From Pseudofrankia sp. DC12 (GTDB lineage Bacteria > Actinomycetota > Actinomycetes > Frankiales > Frankiaceae), in NCBI RefSeq assembly GCF_000966285.1, contig NZ_KQ031391.1:3197208-3261207 (forward strand): a DNA stretch of 64,000 nt, written 5' to 3'. Numbering within the stretch: position 1 is the stretch's first letter; every line of letters starts with the position of its first letter. The position numbers were made by a program, and so were the translations under genes. The notes below the pieces were generated by a model. The model ran no database searches, was not told the DNA's origin, and was given only the letters and a program-made list of their open reading frames with translations. Positions 28,066-37,351 of the stretch are shown in pieces.

Positions 28066-29499
28066 ATGACCACGACTACAGGCAGACACTCGAGCCGGCG
28101 ACCAACGTCGCATGACCTTCCGACGTCATCCGCATCCCGTCCACCCGGTCGCCGACCAGTCCGCCGAAGAATGTTCACTTCGGTCGGCGTTCTGGCTGTA
28201 GTCGCGCTGGGGGTGGGCATCGGGCTGAGCCGAACCGGTGACCTCTCGGCGAGTCCCATGCCGGCGTACGCCTCTCTTGTGGGCGACTTCACCTGCATCA
28301 CCTCGACCGACGGCTCGTGCGCCGTGACCCCGGGCCTGAATGCGACACCAGACCAGCTCACCGTCGAAGCATGGGCGCAGGACGGCGGGTCCGATTCCAA
28401 GGTGCCCATCGTCGCGACGAACGTGGGTGACTACGGGTTCGTCCTGCACGCCAACGATCCCGACGGCGCACCGGTCGCTCGACGCAGAATTCACGGCTCC
28501 TACGTGGCTTGGTTCCACTGCGCCTCGAACGCGGGGCCGCCGTGCAGGCACCAGCACGGCGGGGGCCAGACGGTCGCGGGGACCGCTACCGCGCTACCCA
28601 CCGAACCGGCGACGACGCCAGACGACTCGACCACCTCCCCGGTGCCCGGGCCTACCAGCACCGTGCTGCCCAGCTCGGTCGCGACGTCGCCGGCGGGCCT
28701 TCCGCAGCCTGGCCAGTCCACTCCGGCCGTGGTTCGCACCGCCCCGGGCGTCACGGCCGCGCCGGCCACCACCGCTCCGGCGCCCGCGAACGGCGCGGCG
28801 CTCCAGTGGGCGGACGAGTTCAATGGGGCGGCCGGCACCGGGGTGAACAAGGCGGACTGGACCGCGGTCAGCGGTTCGCACCACGGCGAGCTGGAGTGCT
28901 ACACCCCGAAGAGCAGCAACGTGGCGATGGATGGCCAGGGGGATCTGGTCCTCACCTCGCGGCGTGAGGCCGGGTGCGACGGGATGCCCTACACCTCCGG
29001 GCGGCTGGAAGGCGTGAACAAGCGCACTTTCAAGTACGGATATTTCGAGGTCCGGGCGAAGATGCCGACGGCACCCGGCGCATTCCCCGCATTCTGGACA
29101 CTTGGTGCGAACTATCCGTCCGTCGGCTGGCCGCGCAGTGGTGAAATCGACATCGTCGAGGTCACCTCGAACGTGCCGGCCTCCGTGCACACCAACATCC
29201 ACGGGGTGGACACGGCCGGAAAGTCCTGGCAGTCCGGGTGGGGCGGGGCCGGGACGTACGCCTCGTCGAGCAACGTGGGCGATGCCTTCCACACCTACGG
29301 CCTCAACTGGACGAGCAGCGCGCTGCAGTACTACTTCGACGGCAAGCTGATCCACACCATCAGCCGCAGCTCGGTGCCTGTCTGGCTCTGGGACCAGGAG
29401 AACTACCTGCTGCTCAACCTGGCGATCACGAGCACCAGCGGTCCGGACGTCCAGACCATGGACGTCGACTACGTCCGGGTCTACTCGGCCAAGCCGTAG
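28066..29499 (+). CDS. secreted or signal-anchored GH16 beta-glucanase
   Basis: A 477-residue protein: a basic N-terminus, one hydrophobic segment at residues ~37-55 (SVGVLAVVALGVGIGLS), a Cys-containing module of unknown type (residues ~65-170, with DFTCITSTDGSCAVTPG), a Thr/Pro/Ala linker, and a GH16 domain from ~residue 245 (ALQWADEFNGAAG). The catalytic motif is GEIDIVE near residue 361, with HTYGLNWTSSALQYYFDGK downstream. Substrate is probably a beta-1,3-linked glucan (family knowledge). It is divergent from the GH16 lipoprotein and the two GH16 domains are only distantly alike. Two strong hairpins follow the stop. Confidence 0.87.
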   Translation: MTTTTGRHSSRRPTSHDLPTSSASRPPGRRPVRRRMFTSVGVLAVVALGVGIGLSRTGDLSASPMPAYASLVGDFTCITSTDGSCAVTPGLNATPDQLTVEAWAQDGGSDSKVPIVATNVGDYGFVLHANDPDGAPVARRRIHGSYVAWFHCASNAGPPCRHQHGGGQTVAGTATALPTEPATTPDDSTTSPVPGPTSTVLPSSVATSPAGLPQPGQSTPAVVRTAPGVTAAPATTAPAPANGAALQWADEFNGAAGTGVNKADWTAVSGSHHGELECYTPKSSNVAMDGQGDLVLTSRREAGCDGMPYTSGRLEGVNKRTFKYGYFEVRAKMPTAPGAFPAFWTLGANYPSVGWPRSGEIDIVEVTSNVPASVHTNIHGVDTAGKSWQSGWGGAGTYASSSNVGDAFHTYGLNWTSSALQYYFDGKLIHTISRSSVPVWLWDQENYLLLNLAITSTSGPDVQTMDVDYVRVYSAKP

Positions 29500-29511
29500 C
29501 CGGGCGCGTTT

Positions 29512-29535
29512 CCTGGTCCCGGCGCAGGGACCAGG
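29512..29535 (+). terminator. first terminator hairpin after the GH16 gene
   Basis: CCTGGTCCC and GGGACCAGG form a perfect 9-bp stem with a 6-nt loop, 12 bases after the stop. Confidence 0.7.
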
Positions 29536-29548
29536 GCCGCGGACCCCT

Positions 29549-29589
29549 CCGTGGGCGGCCATCCGCGCGACGCGGGTGGCCGCCCACGG
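29549..29589 (+). terminator. second terminator hairpin after the GH16 gene
   Basis: CCGTGGGCGGCCA (29549-29561) pairs perfectly with TGGCCGCCCACGG (29577-29589), 13 bp, followed by TCATTT. Together with the hairpin just before it this makes a tandem terminator. Confidence 0.72.
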
Positions 29590-30401
29590 TCATTTCGGTT
29601 CTCGGGTGCGCCACGCCTCCGATCGATCGCCGATCCGGCCGCGTCGCCTGATCGAGACAACACAGGGCAGGTCTTCCGGCACCCGTGGCCGAACATGACG
29701 ACGGACGAAGCCGCTGCCCCTCCGGGGGCGTTACCAATGCCACTTTCACGAACAGGAAGCCAATCCCACCGGCCAAGCGCTCAACAGCGCACCAATACCT
29801 TGGCCGGCCAGTAGACCGCGTGATTACGCCGGAAGACCCACCTCTGCCGGGCCGCCTGATTTTCTCGGCAGGCCCACAGAGGGCCCACACGGGCGTGATA
29901 AAGTCTGCGCGATGTAGGGGGCATCGATTCGCACTGCACTAGGTGGGATCTGTACTAGCTGGGATCTGCACTAGGTGGAATCCGCACTAGCTGGGATCCG
30001 TGCTTGCCGAGGTCCGCGCTTGGTGGCGTCTGCGTCCGCCGCGGCCAAGTTTACGGGGACAGTGGCCGGATGTGTCGCGGCTGTAACAAGGACTGGCTGG
30101 ATCCGGTGCCAGGCCAGCGCCGTGTGACGCCTTCACATTGGTAAGCAATGCCGATCTATGGCGCTTACTGAATGACGCTGAACGCGACGCAGCGGCGTGG
30201 CCCGCTGTGAGGTCGCCTACCAGCGGCTTCCACTGTGGCGACCGCTAGCCGGGCCGGATGCGCGGAGCGATCCGCACCTTGCGGCGGAGTGAGCGAAGGG
30301 CTACACAGGGTCTGGTTGTGGAGGGGACACAACGGCCCGCCGAGCCCGCTCAGCCGGACGGCGCACGCCCCCTACCTCGACAGCTGAGAGGGCAGGGCAG
30401 A
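29590..30401. other. long upstream region of the large membrane protein gene
   Basis: About 810 bp without a supported gene. It holds the 16-bp tandem array, then an inverted repeat at 30141-30168 (GTAAGC with GCTTAC, extended by GCC/GGC around GATCTAT) that is a candidate operator or hairpin. The promoter for the large membrane protein probably lies between these and 30400. Confidence 0.5.
29938..30033 (+). repeat. 16-bp tandem array, six units
   Basis: Six head-to-tail 16-bp units (29938-29953, 29954-29969, 29970-29985, 29986-30001, 30002-30017, 30018-30033). The first four share ACTAG[G/C]TGG.ATC.G and alternate CTAGG with CTAGC; the last two have diverged to GCTTG. The array lies about 370 bp before the large membrane protein gene and 440 bp after a GH16 gene. 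Confidence 0.92.
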
Positions 30402-33400
30402 GTGGTCAATATGGGGTCCCCGGAAGTCGACGCACGCGGTGACGATTCCGCCCAGCGCACTGGTACGGAGCGCCGGGCTGACGGCACCGCGTCGCCGGAC
30501 GCGCCGCCGGCACCGGGCCCGGGCGACGCCCCGGGCGACGACGTCTCGGCACCGCCCCTGCCAGCCCTGGACGCCGAGTCAACCGTGCGCGTCGAGATCC
30601 CCCCGGCACTTCTTGATCGCGACAAGCGCCCGCCGGCCCCGAAGTCACCGGCCTCGGCCGAGCAGACCACCCGCGTCAGGCGTCCGGCCGCGGGTCCCGG
30701 TCGGACGGGGTCCGACCAGCGGAAGGTGGCGGCCGAGGCGTCAGCGGCGGTGGTCGAGGACCCCCCGAAAGAGCCCCACCCGGAACAGCCCGCGTCAACC
30801 AGCGGCCGGCGGCCGGCGGAGGCCGTGGCGGATGAGCAGTCCGTACCCAGCCGGGCGACGCCACCGGCCCCGGGCGTCGAGAAGGCCAAGGAGGCGCCCC
30901 GGTCGACCGGCGGCGCGCACCCGGCGATCGCCGTCGAACCGAAGCCAACGACACCGGCCGACCCGAAGACGACGGCCTCGGCCGGCCCGAAGACGACGGC
31001 ACCCGCCGGCACAAAGCCCGCCGCCTCCGCCGGCCCGAGGCCCACAGCGCCCACTGACCCGAGGCCCACAGCACGCATCACCCCGAGGCCCGCGGCGCCT
31101 GGCGCGACGAAGCCGCCGACGCCCGTCGGGGCGCCCGCGGCGCCGCCCGACGCGGGAACCTCCGCGACCACCGGGTCTCATCTGCTGCCCGAATACCTGA
31201 CCGGTCTTCGACCGCTACTCAAGTCGCCTCTCGCCGACCCGGAACCGGCCCAACCTGCCGGCCGGCGCCAGCGGATCGTCGACGCTCTCGTCAAGGTGCT
31301 GTGGGCGTCCGGCCACGAGCCAGCGGACCGGGAGAACGCCTCGGCGACGGTCAACGTGCGTCTCGTGCTGTCCGGCGTGACGCTGCTGTCGTTCGTGCTC
31401 GGGGTTCTGGCGGTCGCGGCCGGCCTTACGCCGGTGCGGGTCGCGGCGATGCTCGTGTTCTGCTTCGTCGGCATTGGCACGGCGCCCTGGGCGCTCGACA
31501 CGAGAATGCGGCTGCCCACCCGCCTGGCGATGATGACGCTGGTCAGCTTCTCCGTGCTGACCTTCGTCGGGACGCTCATGCTGGCGGCCCAACGCTGGCA
31601 TCCAGCGCTCGCCTTCACGCTGGTGTCGCTCGTCTGCGTCCCGCTCCACTGGATTGGCTTCCGCCGGGCCTTCGTCGAGCGACGCGGCGCGCGGCTGGTC
31701 GCTGATCTCACCCCGGTCCCGATGGGGGCGTGGAACGGCGTCGTGGCCTCACTCGGCCTCCGCCAGTTCCCGGCCCTTTACTGCGCCGGCCCGGGTGCGG
31801 TGCTCTGCCTGATGGCCGCGCTGGGCCACCGCCACATCGTCAATCCCGGTGTGTACGGATTTCTGACTCACGTCGGGCCAGTCTGGTATCTCGGGCTGGC
31901 CCTCATCGTCATTGGCATCGTCATCGCGCCGCGGGGCGACGAGCGTGCCCTGGCCGTCACGGTTCTGCTGCTCCTCTTCGTGATTTCGTTCACGCCGGCG
32001 CTGATGTACGACGCTCCGCGGCAGCCGTCGGCGACCAAGCATGTCGACCTCGTGCAACAGATCCGGCACGTGCACCACCTCGACGCACTGGTGCTGGTCT
32101 ACAACGGCTGGGCCGGCTTCTTCGCGGCCATGGCCTGGCTGTGTGACATCGCGGGCATCCGCGAGCCGATGGGGCTGGCGACGTTCTGGACGCCGCTGGT
32201 GGGCGTCTTCAAGGTCTTCGCGCTGCGTTACTTCGCCGGCAAGGTGCTGCCGACGGCCTACCAGAGCTGGATCGCGGTCATCCTGGGTGTCCTGGCCGAC
32301 ACCATCGGCGCGGACTATTTCTCGCCGCAGTCCGTCGGCTACGTGATCGGCCTCATAGCCTTTGGCCTCGCGCTCTCGAAACGGCGATCCACAAACCGGA
32401 CCGTCCTGTTGGTGAGCGCCGGCCTGCTCATCTCGGTCACCCACCAGCTCAGCCCGTACATCGTCGGCGGGGCTATGGTGATCCTCGTCGTCTTCCGCCA
32501 GGTCCGCCCGTGGTGGACACCGTTGACGGTGCTGGGCCCGGCCATAGCGTGGGCGCTCCTGCACTGGAACGAGGTCAGCGGATTCATCAACCTGCACGAC
32601 ATCGGGGCCTCGCAGAACTTCCAGCCGCCCAAGACCGACGGCGCGGTCGGGCTGGTCCGCCAGCCGATCGTCGGCGAGACCGTCCACGCGCTGATGCTGG
32701 GCCTCGCGCTCATGGGGCTGATCGGCGGGATCGCGGTGCTGCGCAACAGGCGCGCCGGCGCTGTCTGGGCGCAGGCGTGCTGCCCGGTGGTAGGCCTGGC
32801 GGTGGTCGCGGTCAATCCGTACGGCAACGAAGGCATCTTCAGGGCGATCCTGTTCGCGCTGCCCTGGCTGTCGGTCCTCGCCGCGCGGATGTTCACGAGC
32901 AGGCGAGTTCTGCTGCCCCGCCTCCCGCTGCTCGCGGTGACGGCGACAATGACCACCACGTTCCTGGTCGGGGCGTACGGGCTCGACGACATCAACGTCG
33001 TCCGGTGGTCGGACCTCAACACCCTCAGGTACTTCCAGACGGTGGGGTACAGCACCTCGCCAGCGAACGCCTACTACGTGCTGCAGCTGGGGGCTGGCGA
33101 CCTGCCCGCCTCGATTCCCACGAGAACGAACTCCCACCGGCCACTCAAGATCGACGACCTGCAGTACGCGCAGGCCGCCAACGTCGCGCTGCCGCCGTCG
33201 ACCCGGATGCGGATTCTCACCGCGCGCCTGATCGACTACTCGCAGGAGCCCGCCTCCCAGGCTCGTCTGTACGCGATCTGGTCGCCGGTCTCCTCGGAGT
33301 ACGGCTACGACTACGGCGTCGAGACGCCCACCGAGTTCGCCGCTCTGCGCGACGCGTTCGCGGCCGCGCCGTACTGGTCCATCGCGAGAGACGAGGACGG

Positions 33401-33452
33401 CACCGTGCTGTTCAAGTTCGAGCCGTCTCGCTACCAGACCCCGACGCCGTAA
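30402..33452 (+). CDS. large polytopic membrane protein with disordered N-terminus, function unknown
   Basis: About 1,016 residues. Residues 1-290 are Pro/Ala/Thr-rich with imperfect repeats (PKTTASAGPKTTAPAGTKP) and probably cytoplasmic and disordered. Residues ~310-860 hold roughly 12-14 hydrophobic helices (LVLSGVTLLSFVLGVLAVAA onward), and the last ~150 residues form a hydrophilic, probably extracytoplasmic domain (RLYAIWSPVSSEYGYDYGVE). The layout suggests a GT-C enzyme or a polysaccharide polymerase, but no motif identifies it. GTG 30402 is chosen with AGGG a few bases upstream; ATG 30411 is an alternative. Its position between glucanases and glycan-modifying genes supports an envelope-glycan role (inference). 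Confidence 0.75.
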   Translation: MVNMGSPEVDARGDDSAQRTGTERRADGTASPDAPPAPGPGDAPGDDVSAPPLPALDAESTVRVEIPPALLDRDKRPPAPKSPASAEQTTRVRRPAAGPGRTGSDQRKVAAEASAAVVEDPPKEPHPEQPASTSGRRPAEAVADEQSVPSRATPPAPGVEKAKEAPRSTGGAHPAIAVEPKPTTPADPKTTASAGPKTTAPAGTKPAASAGPRPTAPTDPRPTARITPRPAAPGATKPPTPVGAPAAPPDAGTSATTGSHLLPEYLTGLRPLLKSPLADPEPAQPAGRRQRIVDALVKVLWASGHEPADRENASATVNVRLVLSGVTLLSFVLGVLAVAAGLTPVRVAAMLVFCFVGIGTAPWALDTRMRLPTRLAMMTLVSFSVLTFVGTLMLAAQRWHPALAFTLVSLVCVPLHWIGFRRAFVERRGARLVADLTPVPMGAWNGVVASLGLRQFPALYCAGPGAVLCLMAALGHRHIVNPGVYGFLTHVGPVWYLGLALIVIGIVIAPRGDERALAVTVLLLLFVISFTPALMYDAPRQPSATKHVDLVQQIRHVHHLDALVLVYNGWAGFFAAMAWLCDIAGIREPMGLATFWTPLVGVFKVFALRYFAGKVLPTAYQSWIAVILGVLADTIGADYFSPQSVGYVIGLIAFGLALSKRRSTNRTVLLVSAGLLISVTHQLSPYIVGGAMVILVVFRQVRPWWTPLTVLGPAIAWALLHWNEVSGFINLHDIGASQNFQPPKTDGAVGLVRQPIVGETVHALMLGLALMGLIGGIAVLRNRRAGAVWAQACCPVVGLAVVAVNPYGNEGIFRAILFALPWLSVLAARMFTSRRVLLPRLPLLAVTATMTTTFLVGAYGLDDINVVRWSDLNTLRYFQTVGYSTSPANAYYVLQLGAGDLPASIPTRTNSHRPLKIDDLQYAQAANVALPPSTRMRILTARLIDYSQEPASQARLYAIWSPVSSEYGYDYGVETPTEFAALRDAFAAAPYWSIARDEDGTVLFKFEPSRYQTPTP

Positions 33453-33454
33453 AC

Positions 33455-33489
33455 CCGCGGGTGCCACTCGTCAGGAGTGGCACCCGCGG
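33455..33489. terminator. bidirectional terminator between convergent genes
   Basis: CCGCGGGTGCCACTC pairs perfectly with GAGTGGCACCCGCGG (15 bp, 5-nt loop). It starts two bases after the stop of the large membrane protein gene and lies ~100 bp after the stop of the acyltransferase gene on the other strand. Confidence 0.8.
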
Positions 33490-33586
33490 CTCTCGGCGAG
33501 CCGCGGCCAGGAAGACCAACGGCGCCCGGCAGAGCGGAGCCACTCCGGCGAGACCGGAACGCCCGCGTCGCCGGGCGCCGCGTGTG

Positions 33587-34927
33587 TCAGCTTCGGCTCG
33601 GGACCTGACGTCGGGCGTCCAGGGCGCGCGTCGGCTCGGTCGCGAGGATTTCCAACGCTCCCTGCACGACCGCCGGGTCGAAGGTGGTGGCGTTGAAGGT
33701 CGCCGTGACGTCGACGCCGCCGTGGATCTCCGAGATGAAGATCGAGATCCCGTCCGGATCTCCCGGGGTGCTGCCGATCAGGTAGCGGCGGTCGGCCGGG
33801 CTGCCCGTCCACGGCAGCTTCTCGAATGCCTTCAGCCGGCCACAGTGGATGAGCGACAGCGCCGGGCGCGCGGTGGCCTCGGCGAGCGTCGGCGGTTGGG
33901 CGGTGCGCTTGAAGCGCCGCTTCGCGGTCGAGGCGACCAGTGCCATCGTGGCCAGCGGCCGAGCGACCGACATGACCTCGTCGATGACCGCGTTCAGCTG
34001 CGCCGGGTCGCAGCCGTCGGCCGGGCAGACGTAGATCGAGGGCGCGAAGTTGCCGTACAGGACGGCGCCCTGGGGAAGGAACTTGCGCATGTCGACGCTG
34101 ATGTTGACCCCCGGGCGCACCGGCGGCAGGCCGGACGTCTCGAGGGCGGCCCGGGCCGCGGCGAACAGCACCATCGTCCTGGTGATGCCCTTGGCGTTCG
34201 CCAGCCGCCAGGCCCGGATCTCGGCGAGGACGTCCTTGCCGAACCGGACGCTGACCACGCCGAACTCCTGGTGCCAGGGCACCAGCGGACCGGGCTGCGC
34301 GGTCTCGGCGGGGGGAGCGGGGGCCGGAAGCCGCAGGGTCTCGAGCACCCGCTTCGGCTTCCGGCGGAAGTAGTTGTCCAGGGCACGTACCAGCGGGAAC
34401 CGAATCGACGGTTTCGCGATCGCCACAGGCTGCTCGCCGGTGATCGCACACCTGATGAGTTCCGGCCAGATCTCGTTGATGCTCAGGCCGTCAATACAAG
34501 CGTGGTCGACCAGCAGCGCGCAGAAATCCGTGCCGACCGCGATCTGAAAGGGAAGCTCCGTGACCGGCCAGTTGTAGAGCCGCGCGACGATCGTCTCCGG
34601 CGTCACGGCTGGGGCGTCGGCCGTGGTGGGCACGGCGCTCAGGTCGGTCATGTCGATGACCATGCTGTCGCAGTGTCGGCCCAGGTCGGCGGCAGGAACC
34701 GTCACCCAGCGCGGCGCCACCCGGTCGACCCGCCAGAGGATCCGATGCCCCGGACAGAGCCCGGCCAGCCGGCCCAACGCGCCCCGGACCTGATCCGGCG
34801 ACGGGGCCTCAATCGGGCCCAGGTAGGCGACGGTCCGCATGTGGAGGCAGATCAGATCGCGGCCGGATATCGGAATACGCCGCGCCTCGCCAGGCCGGGC
34901 GATCAGTTTGCCCTTCGCCGTTGACAC
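33587..34927 (-). CDS. condensation-domain acyltransferase (PapA/WS-DGAT-like)
   Basis: A 446-residue protein with the HxxxDG active site of the CoA-dependent acyltransferase/condensation superfamily: LLVDHACIDGLSINE near residue 160. The C-terminal lobe has VNISVDMRKFLPQ and GNFAPSIYVCP, where condensation enzymes carry their second conserved region. Relatives such as PapA move an acyl group from a carrier protein or CoA to a sugar or polyol hydroxyl; here a glycan acceptor is inferred from context. GTG 34927 follows GAGGGGGACCA. It lies 81 bp downstream of the GMC oxidoreductase gene on the same strand, so an operon is likely. Confidence 0.8.
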   Translation of the reverse strand: MSTAKGKLIARPGEARRIPISGRDLICLHMRTVAYLGPIEAPSPDQVRGALGRLAGLCPGHRILWRVDRVAPRWVTVPAADLGRHCDSMVIDMTDLSAVPTTADAPAVTPETIVARLYNWPVTELPFQIAVGTDFCALLVDHACIDGLSINEIWPELIRCAITGEQPVAIAKPSIRFPLVRALDNYFRRKPKRVLETLRLPAPAPPAETAQPGPLVPWHQEFGVVSVRFGKDVLAEIRAWRLANAKGITRTMVLFAAARAALETSGLPPVRPGVNISVDMRKFLPQGAVLYGNFAPSIYVCPADGCDPAQLNAVIDEVMSVARPLATMALVASTAKRRFKRTAQPPTLAEATARPALSLIHCGRLKAFEKLPWTGSPADRRYLIGSTPGDPDGISIFISEIHGGVDVTATFNATTFDPAVVQGALEILATEPTRALDARRQVPSRS

Positions 34928-35008
34928 TGGTCCCCCTCGCCTTTCGCCAGTATGCCGGCCTCATGATAGGCGGCGGCAGTTTCGCCTGGTCGTCGCCTTA
35001 CGGCCGGG

Positions 35009-36766
35009 TCACGAGCTCACGGAGGGCGACGGCGCCCAGGCGGCCTGGCCGGCCCGGCCACGGGCCTTCAGATGGTCGGCCAGCCGGATCGCCAGGGCGA
35101 CGATCGTCAGCGTCGGGTTGACGTGGCCGGCGGTCGGGAACGTGGAGCTGCCCGCCACGAACAGGCCCTCGGTGTCGTGGACCTGGCAGTTGCGGTCGAC
35201 GACTCCCGCGCGCGGACTGTCGGCCATCCTGGTCGTCCCGATCGGGTGAGCCCTGTCGATGATGTTCTCCGGCCAGGCCTCGCCACCCTTGAGCCAGTCA
35301 GCCGGTTCCGGACTGGCATACCCGAGGCGCCCGAGCTCCTCCGCCAGCAGCCCGGCCAGCCGGCCGGCCGAGATCCGCTCGCGCTCGCTGACCCGCCAGT
35401 CGACGCGGGAGATCGGAACGCCGAGCCCGTCCATCCGGTCCGACAGGGTGACGCGGCTGGCTGGATCCGGCTCCTGCTCGACCAGGCAGTAGACGTCGAC
35501 CCGGCTGGCCTGGAAGATCGGCGGGCGATGCCGCCGGGTCATCCGATAGGCACCCGCGGCAACCGTCGGCGCGTTGCGCAGCAACGTGAGCGCGTCCCGC
35601 CCGGGCGTGGGGTCGGGTACCTCGTCCTCGCGGCGCCAGAAGCTGGCCAGCGCCACCTCGTCCTGCGCCGGCTCGCCGCCGCCGCGCAGCCGGGACGCCA
35701 GCCGCTGGCCGGCGTGCCAGGGGTCGCCCGTCGCCGGGTACTCCTCGAGGAAGGCCGCGCAGTTGAGCAGCTCCTCGTCGCGCTGGGCCCGCGGGCTCAG
35801 CCCGACGCCGTGGATGTAGACCTGGCGCCCGTCCGGCCCGTCCAGCCAGTAACGCCCGAACCGGTCGCGCAACCGCCGGGCCGAGCCCGGCTCGACCGAC
35901 GCGATGACCGAGCCCGGATGGTCCATCAGGAACCGGCCGACCAGGTCGTTGCGGTTTCCGACCCCATGCGGGACGACGCGGTTCGAGGCGAGCATCAGCC
36001 GGGCGTTCTCGATCGCCCCGCCCGCGAGCACCACCACGGCCGCGCGAATCCTGGCCTGGCGCCCGGAGGTGGACGCCACCTCGACGCCGCGCACGACCGC
36101 GCCGGTGTCGTCGGTGTCGACGTGGGTGACGGTCGCGTGCAGCAGGACGTTGACGTTGCCGGAGCCCACGGGCCGTCCCGGCTCGTCCACCTCGGCGTCG
36201 TTCCCGGCCGCCCGGGGCAGCACGTCGACGCCGAACCTGGTCGGACCCGCGGGATCGGTGGCTCCTCGGCTGAACTGCCAGAACCGCGGGACGAGTCGTG
36301 ACTCGGGCAACGGCGGCCCAGCCGGGCGCCGGCCGAGCAGGGCCCAGAGCCGGTCGTCGTAGAGGTTCGGGCCGAGCCCGAGGTAGGTCCGGGCCCGGTC
36401 GAGGAAGGGCCGCAGCTCGTCCCCGGTCAGTGGCCAGCCCGAGTGCGCCACCCAGGGCCGGTCGACGTAGTCGATCTCGTCGAGCTCCGCGCAGCGCCCG
36501 GTCCAGATGCGCGAGGTGCCGCCCAGCGCGCGGGTCCGCATCAGGTCCTGGTCAGCGACGCGCGACGCGCCGACGTTCTCGACCTCGTTGAGCGCCGCGA
36601 CGGCGGCCTCGGGCTCCCGGCCACCGCTCTCGACCACGAGCACCCGCAGCGCGCTGCCTGCGAGCTCCGCGGCGAGCGTCGCGCCGGCGGGACCGCTTCC
36701 CACGATGCACACCTCGGTGGTGAGCTCCGTGTCTGGCGGCAACTTGTCGAGATCGAACACGGTCAC
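35009..36766 (-). CDS. GMC-family FAD-dependent oxidoreductase
   Basis: About 585 residues. The FAD-binding CIVGSGPAGATLAAELAG is near residue 20, RALGGTSRIWTGRCAELD near residue 95, and the C-terminal HPIGTTRMADSP and GHVNPTLTIVALAIRLAD supply the catalytic histidine/asparagine pair of glucose-methanol-choline oxidoreductases. These oxidise alcohol groups on sugars, sterols or other polyols; the substrate here is unknown. GTG 36766 follows GGGGGG and places the FAD motif near the N-terminus. The acyltransferase gene follows on the same strand, so both may modify the same glycan or lipid (inference). Confidence 0.87.
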   Translation of the reverse strand: MTVFDLDKLPPDTELTTEVCIVGSGPAGATLAAELAGSALRVLVVESGGREPEAAVAALNEVENVGASRVADQDLMRTRALGGTSRIWTGRCAELDEIDYVDRPWVAHSGWPLTGDELRPFLDRARTYLGLGPNLYDDRLWALLGRRPAGPPLPESRLVPRFWQFSRGATDPAGPTRFGVDVLPRAAGNDAEVDEPGRPVGSGNVNVLLHATVTHVDTDDTGAVVRGVEVASTSGRQARIRAAVVVLAGGAIENARLMLASNRVVPHGVGNRNDLVGRFLMDHPGSVIASVEPGSARRLRDRFGRYWLDGPDGRQVYIHGVGLSPRAQRDEELLNCAAFLEEYPATGDPWHAGQRLASRLRGGGEPAQDEVALASFWRREDEVPDPTPGRDALTLLRNAPTVAAGAYRMTRRHRPPIFQASRVDVYCLVEQEPDPASRVTLSDRMDGLGVPISRVDWRVSERERISAGRLAGLLAEELGRLGYASPEPADWLKGGEAWPENIIDRAHPIGTTRMADSPRAGVVDRNCQVHDTEGLFVAGSSTFPTAGHVNPTLTIVALAIRLADHLKARGRAGQAAWAPSPSVSS

Positions 36767-37351
36767 GGCAGCCCCCCAACGCCCCGTGGCTCGACAGCCC
36801 GTGAGCTGGCGCGCGACCGGAGGAAAGACAAGACGCCGCCGAGCGGACGTCAGCCGTGACGCACCTCTCGGCAGGCGATGCCACCTCAAAGTACAGGCAC
36901 GGCCCGTGGCGTTCGTCGCCGAGGCGGTCACCCACCGCCCTGGCGACGGCGATCAACTATGACCGGCCTCACCCAGACCTCACCCCGAACATCATCGCCG
37001 ACCGCGTTGGGTCGGCCACGGTGGCCGCCACCCAATCCACGGCGCACCTGAACGACCGCCATGCACGGCCGGCTTGCATTCGTATTATTCGATGTTGTGA
37101 ATTTGGCGTCGTTCCTTGGCTGCCAGCGGGTGGCCTTGACCATTCGCCAGCCCAGGGCGCTGTCCGGCGGCGGACGGGGACGGGTATCCTCCTGGTTAGG
37201 CCTGTCTGGGCGGCGCCAGGTCGTGGGGGATACCAAGCCCGCCAATTCTGTTTGCGACACAGGCACCATGTGCGGCGCTCGCCCACCTCGCCCGGCCATG
37301 TTGGTGCCGAGCGGTTCCGCCAAATGTGCATCGGGTGATAGGGGGGGCACC
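36767..37351. other. divergent intergenic region, GMC oxidoreductase / GT2
   Basis: About 585 bp, relatively AT-richer in its middle (for example TTCGTATTATTCGATGTTG near 37078). It must carry promoters for both flanking operons. I see no reliable gene, though one frame stays open from 37061 into the GT2 gene. The last bases (GGGGGGG at 37341-37347) act as its ribosome binding site. Confidence 0.45.

Noticed and set aside
31749-33467. Minus-strand open frame of 572 codons over the large membrane protein
   Set aside because: Highly charged, low-complexity translation; the plus strand shows proper membrane helices.
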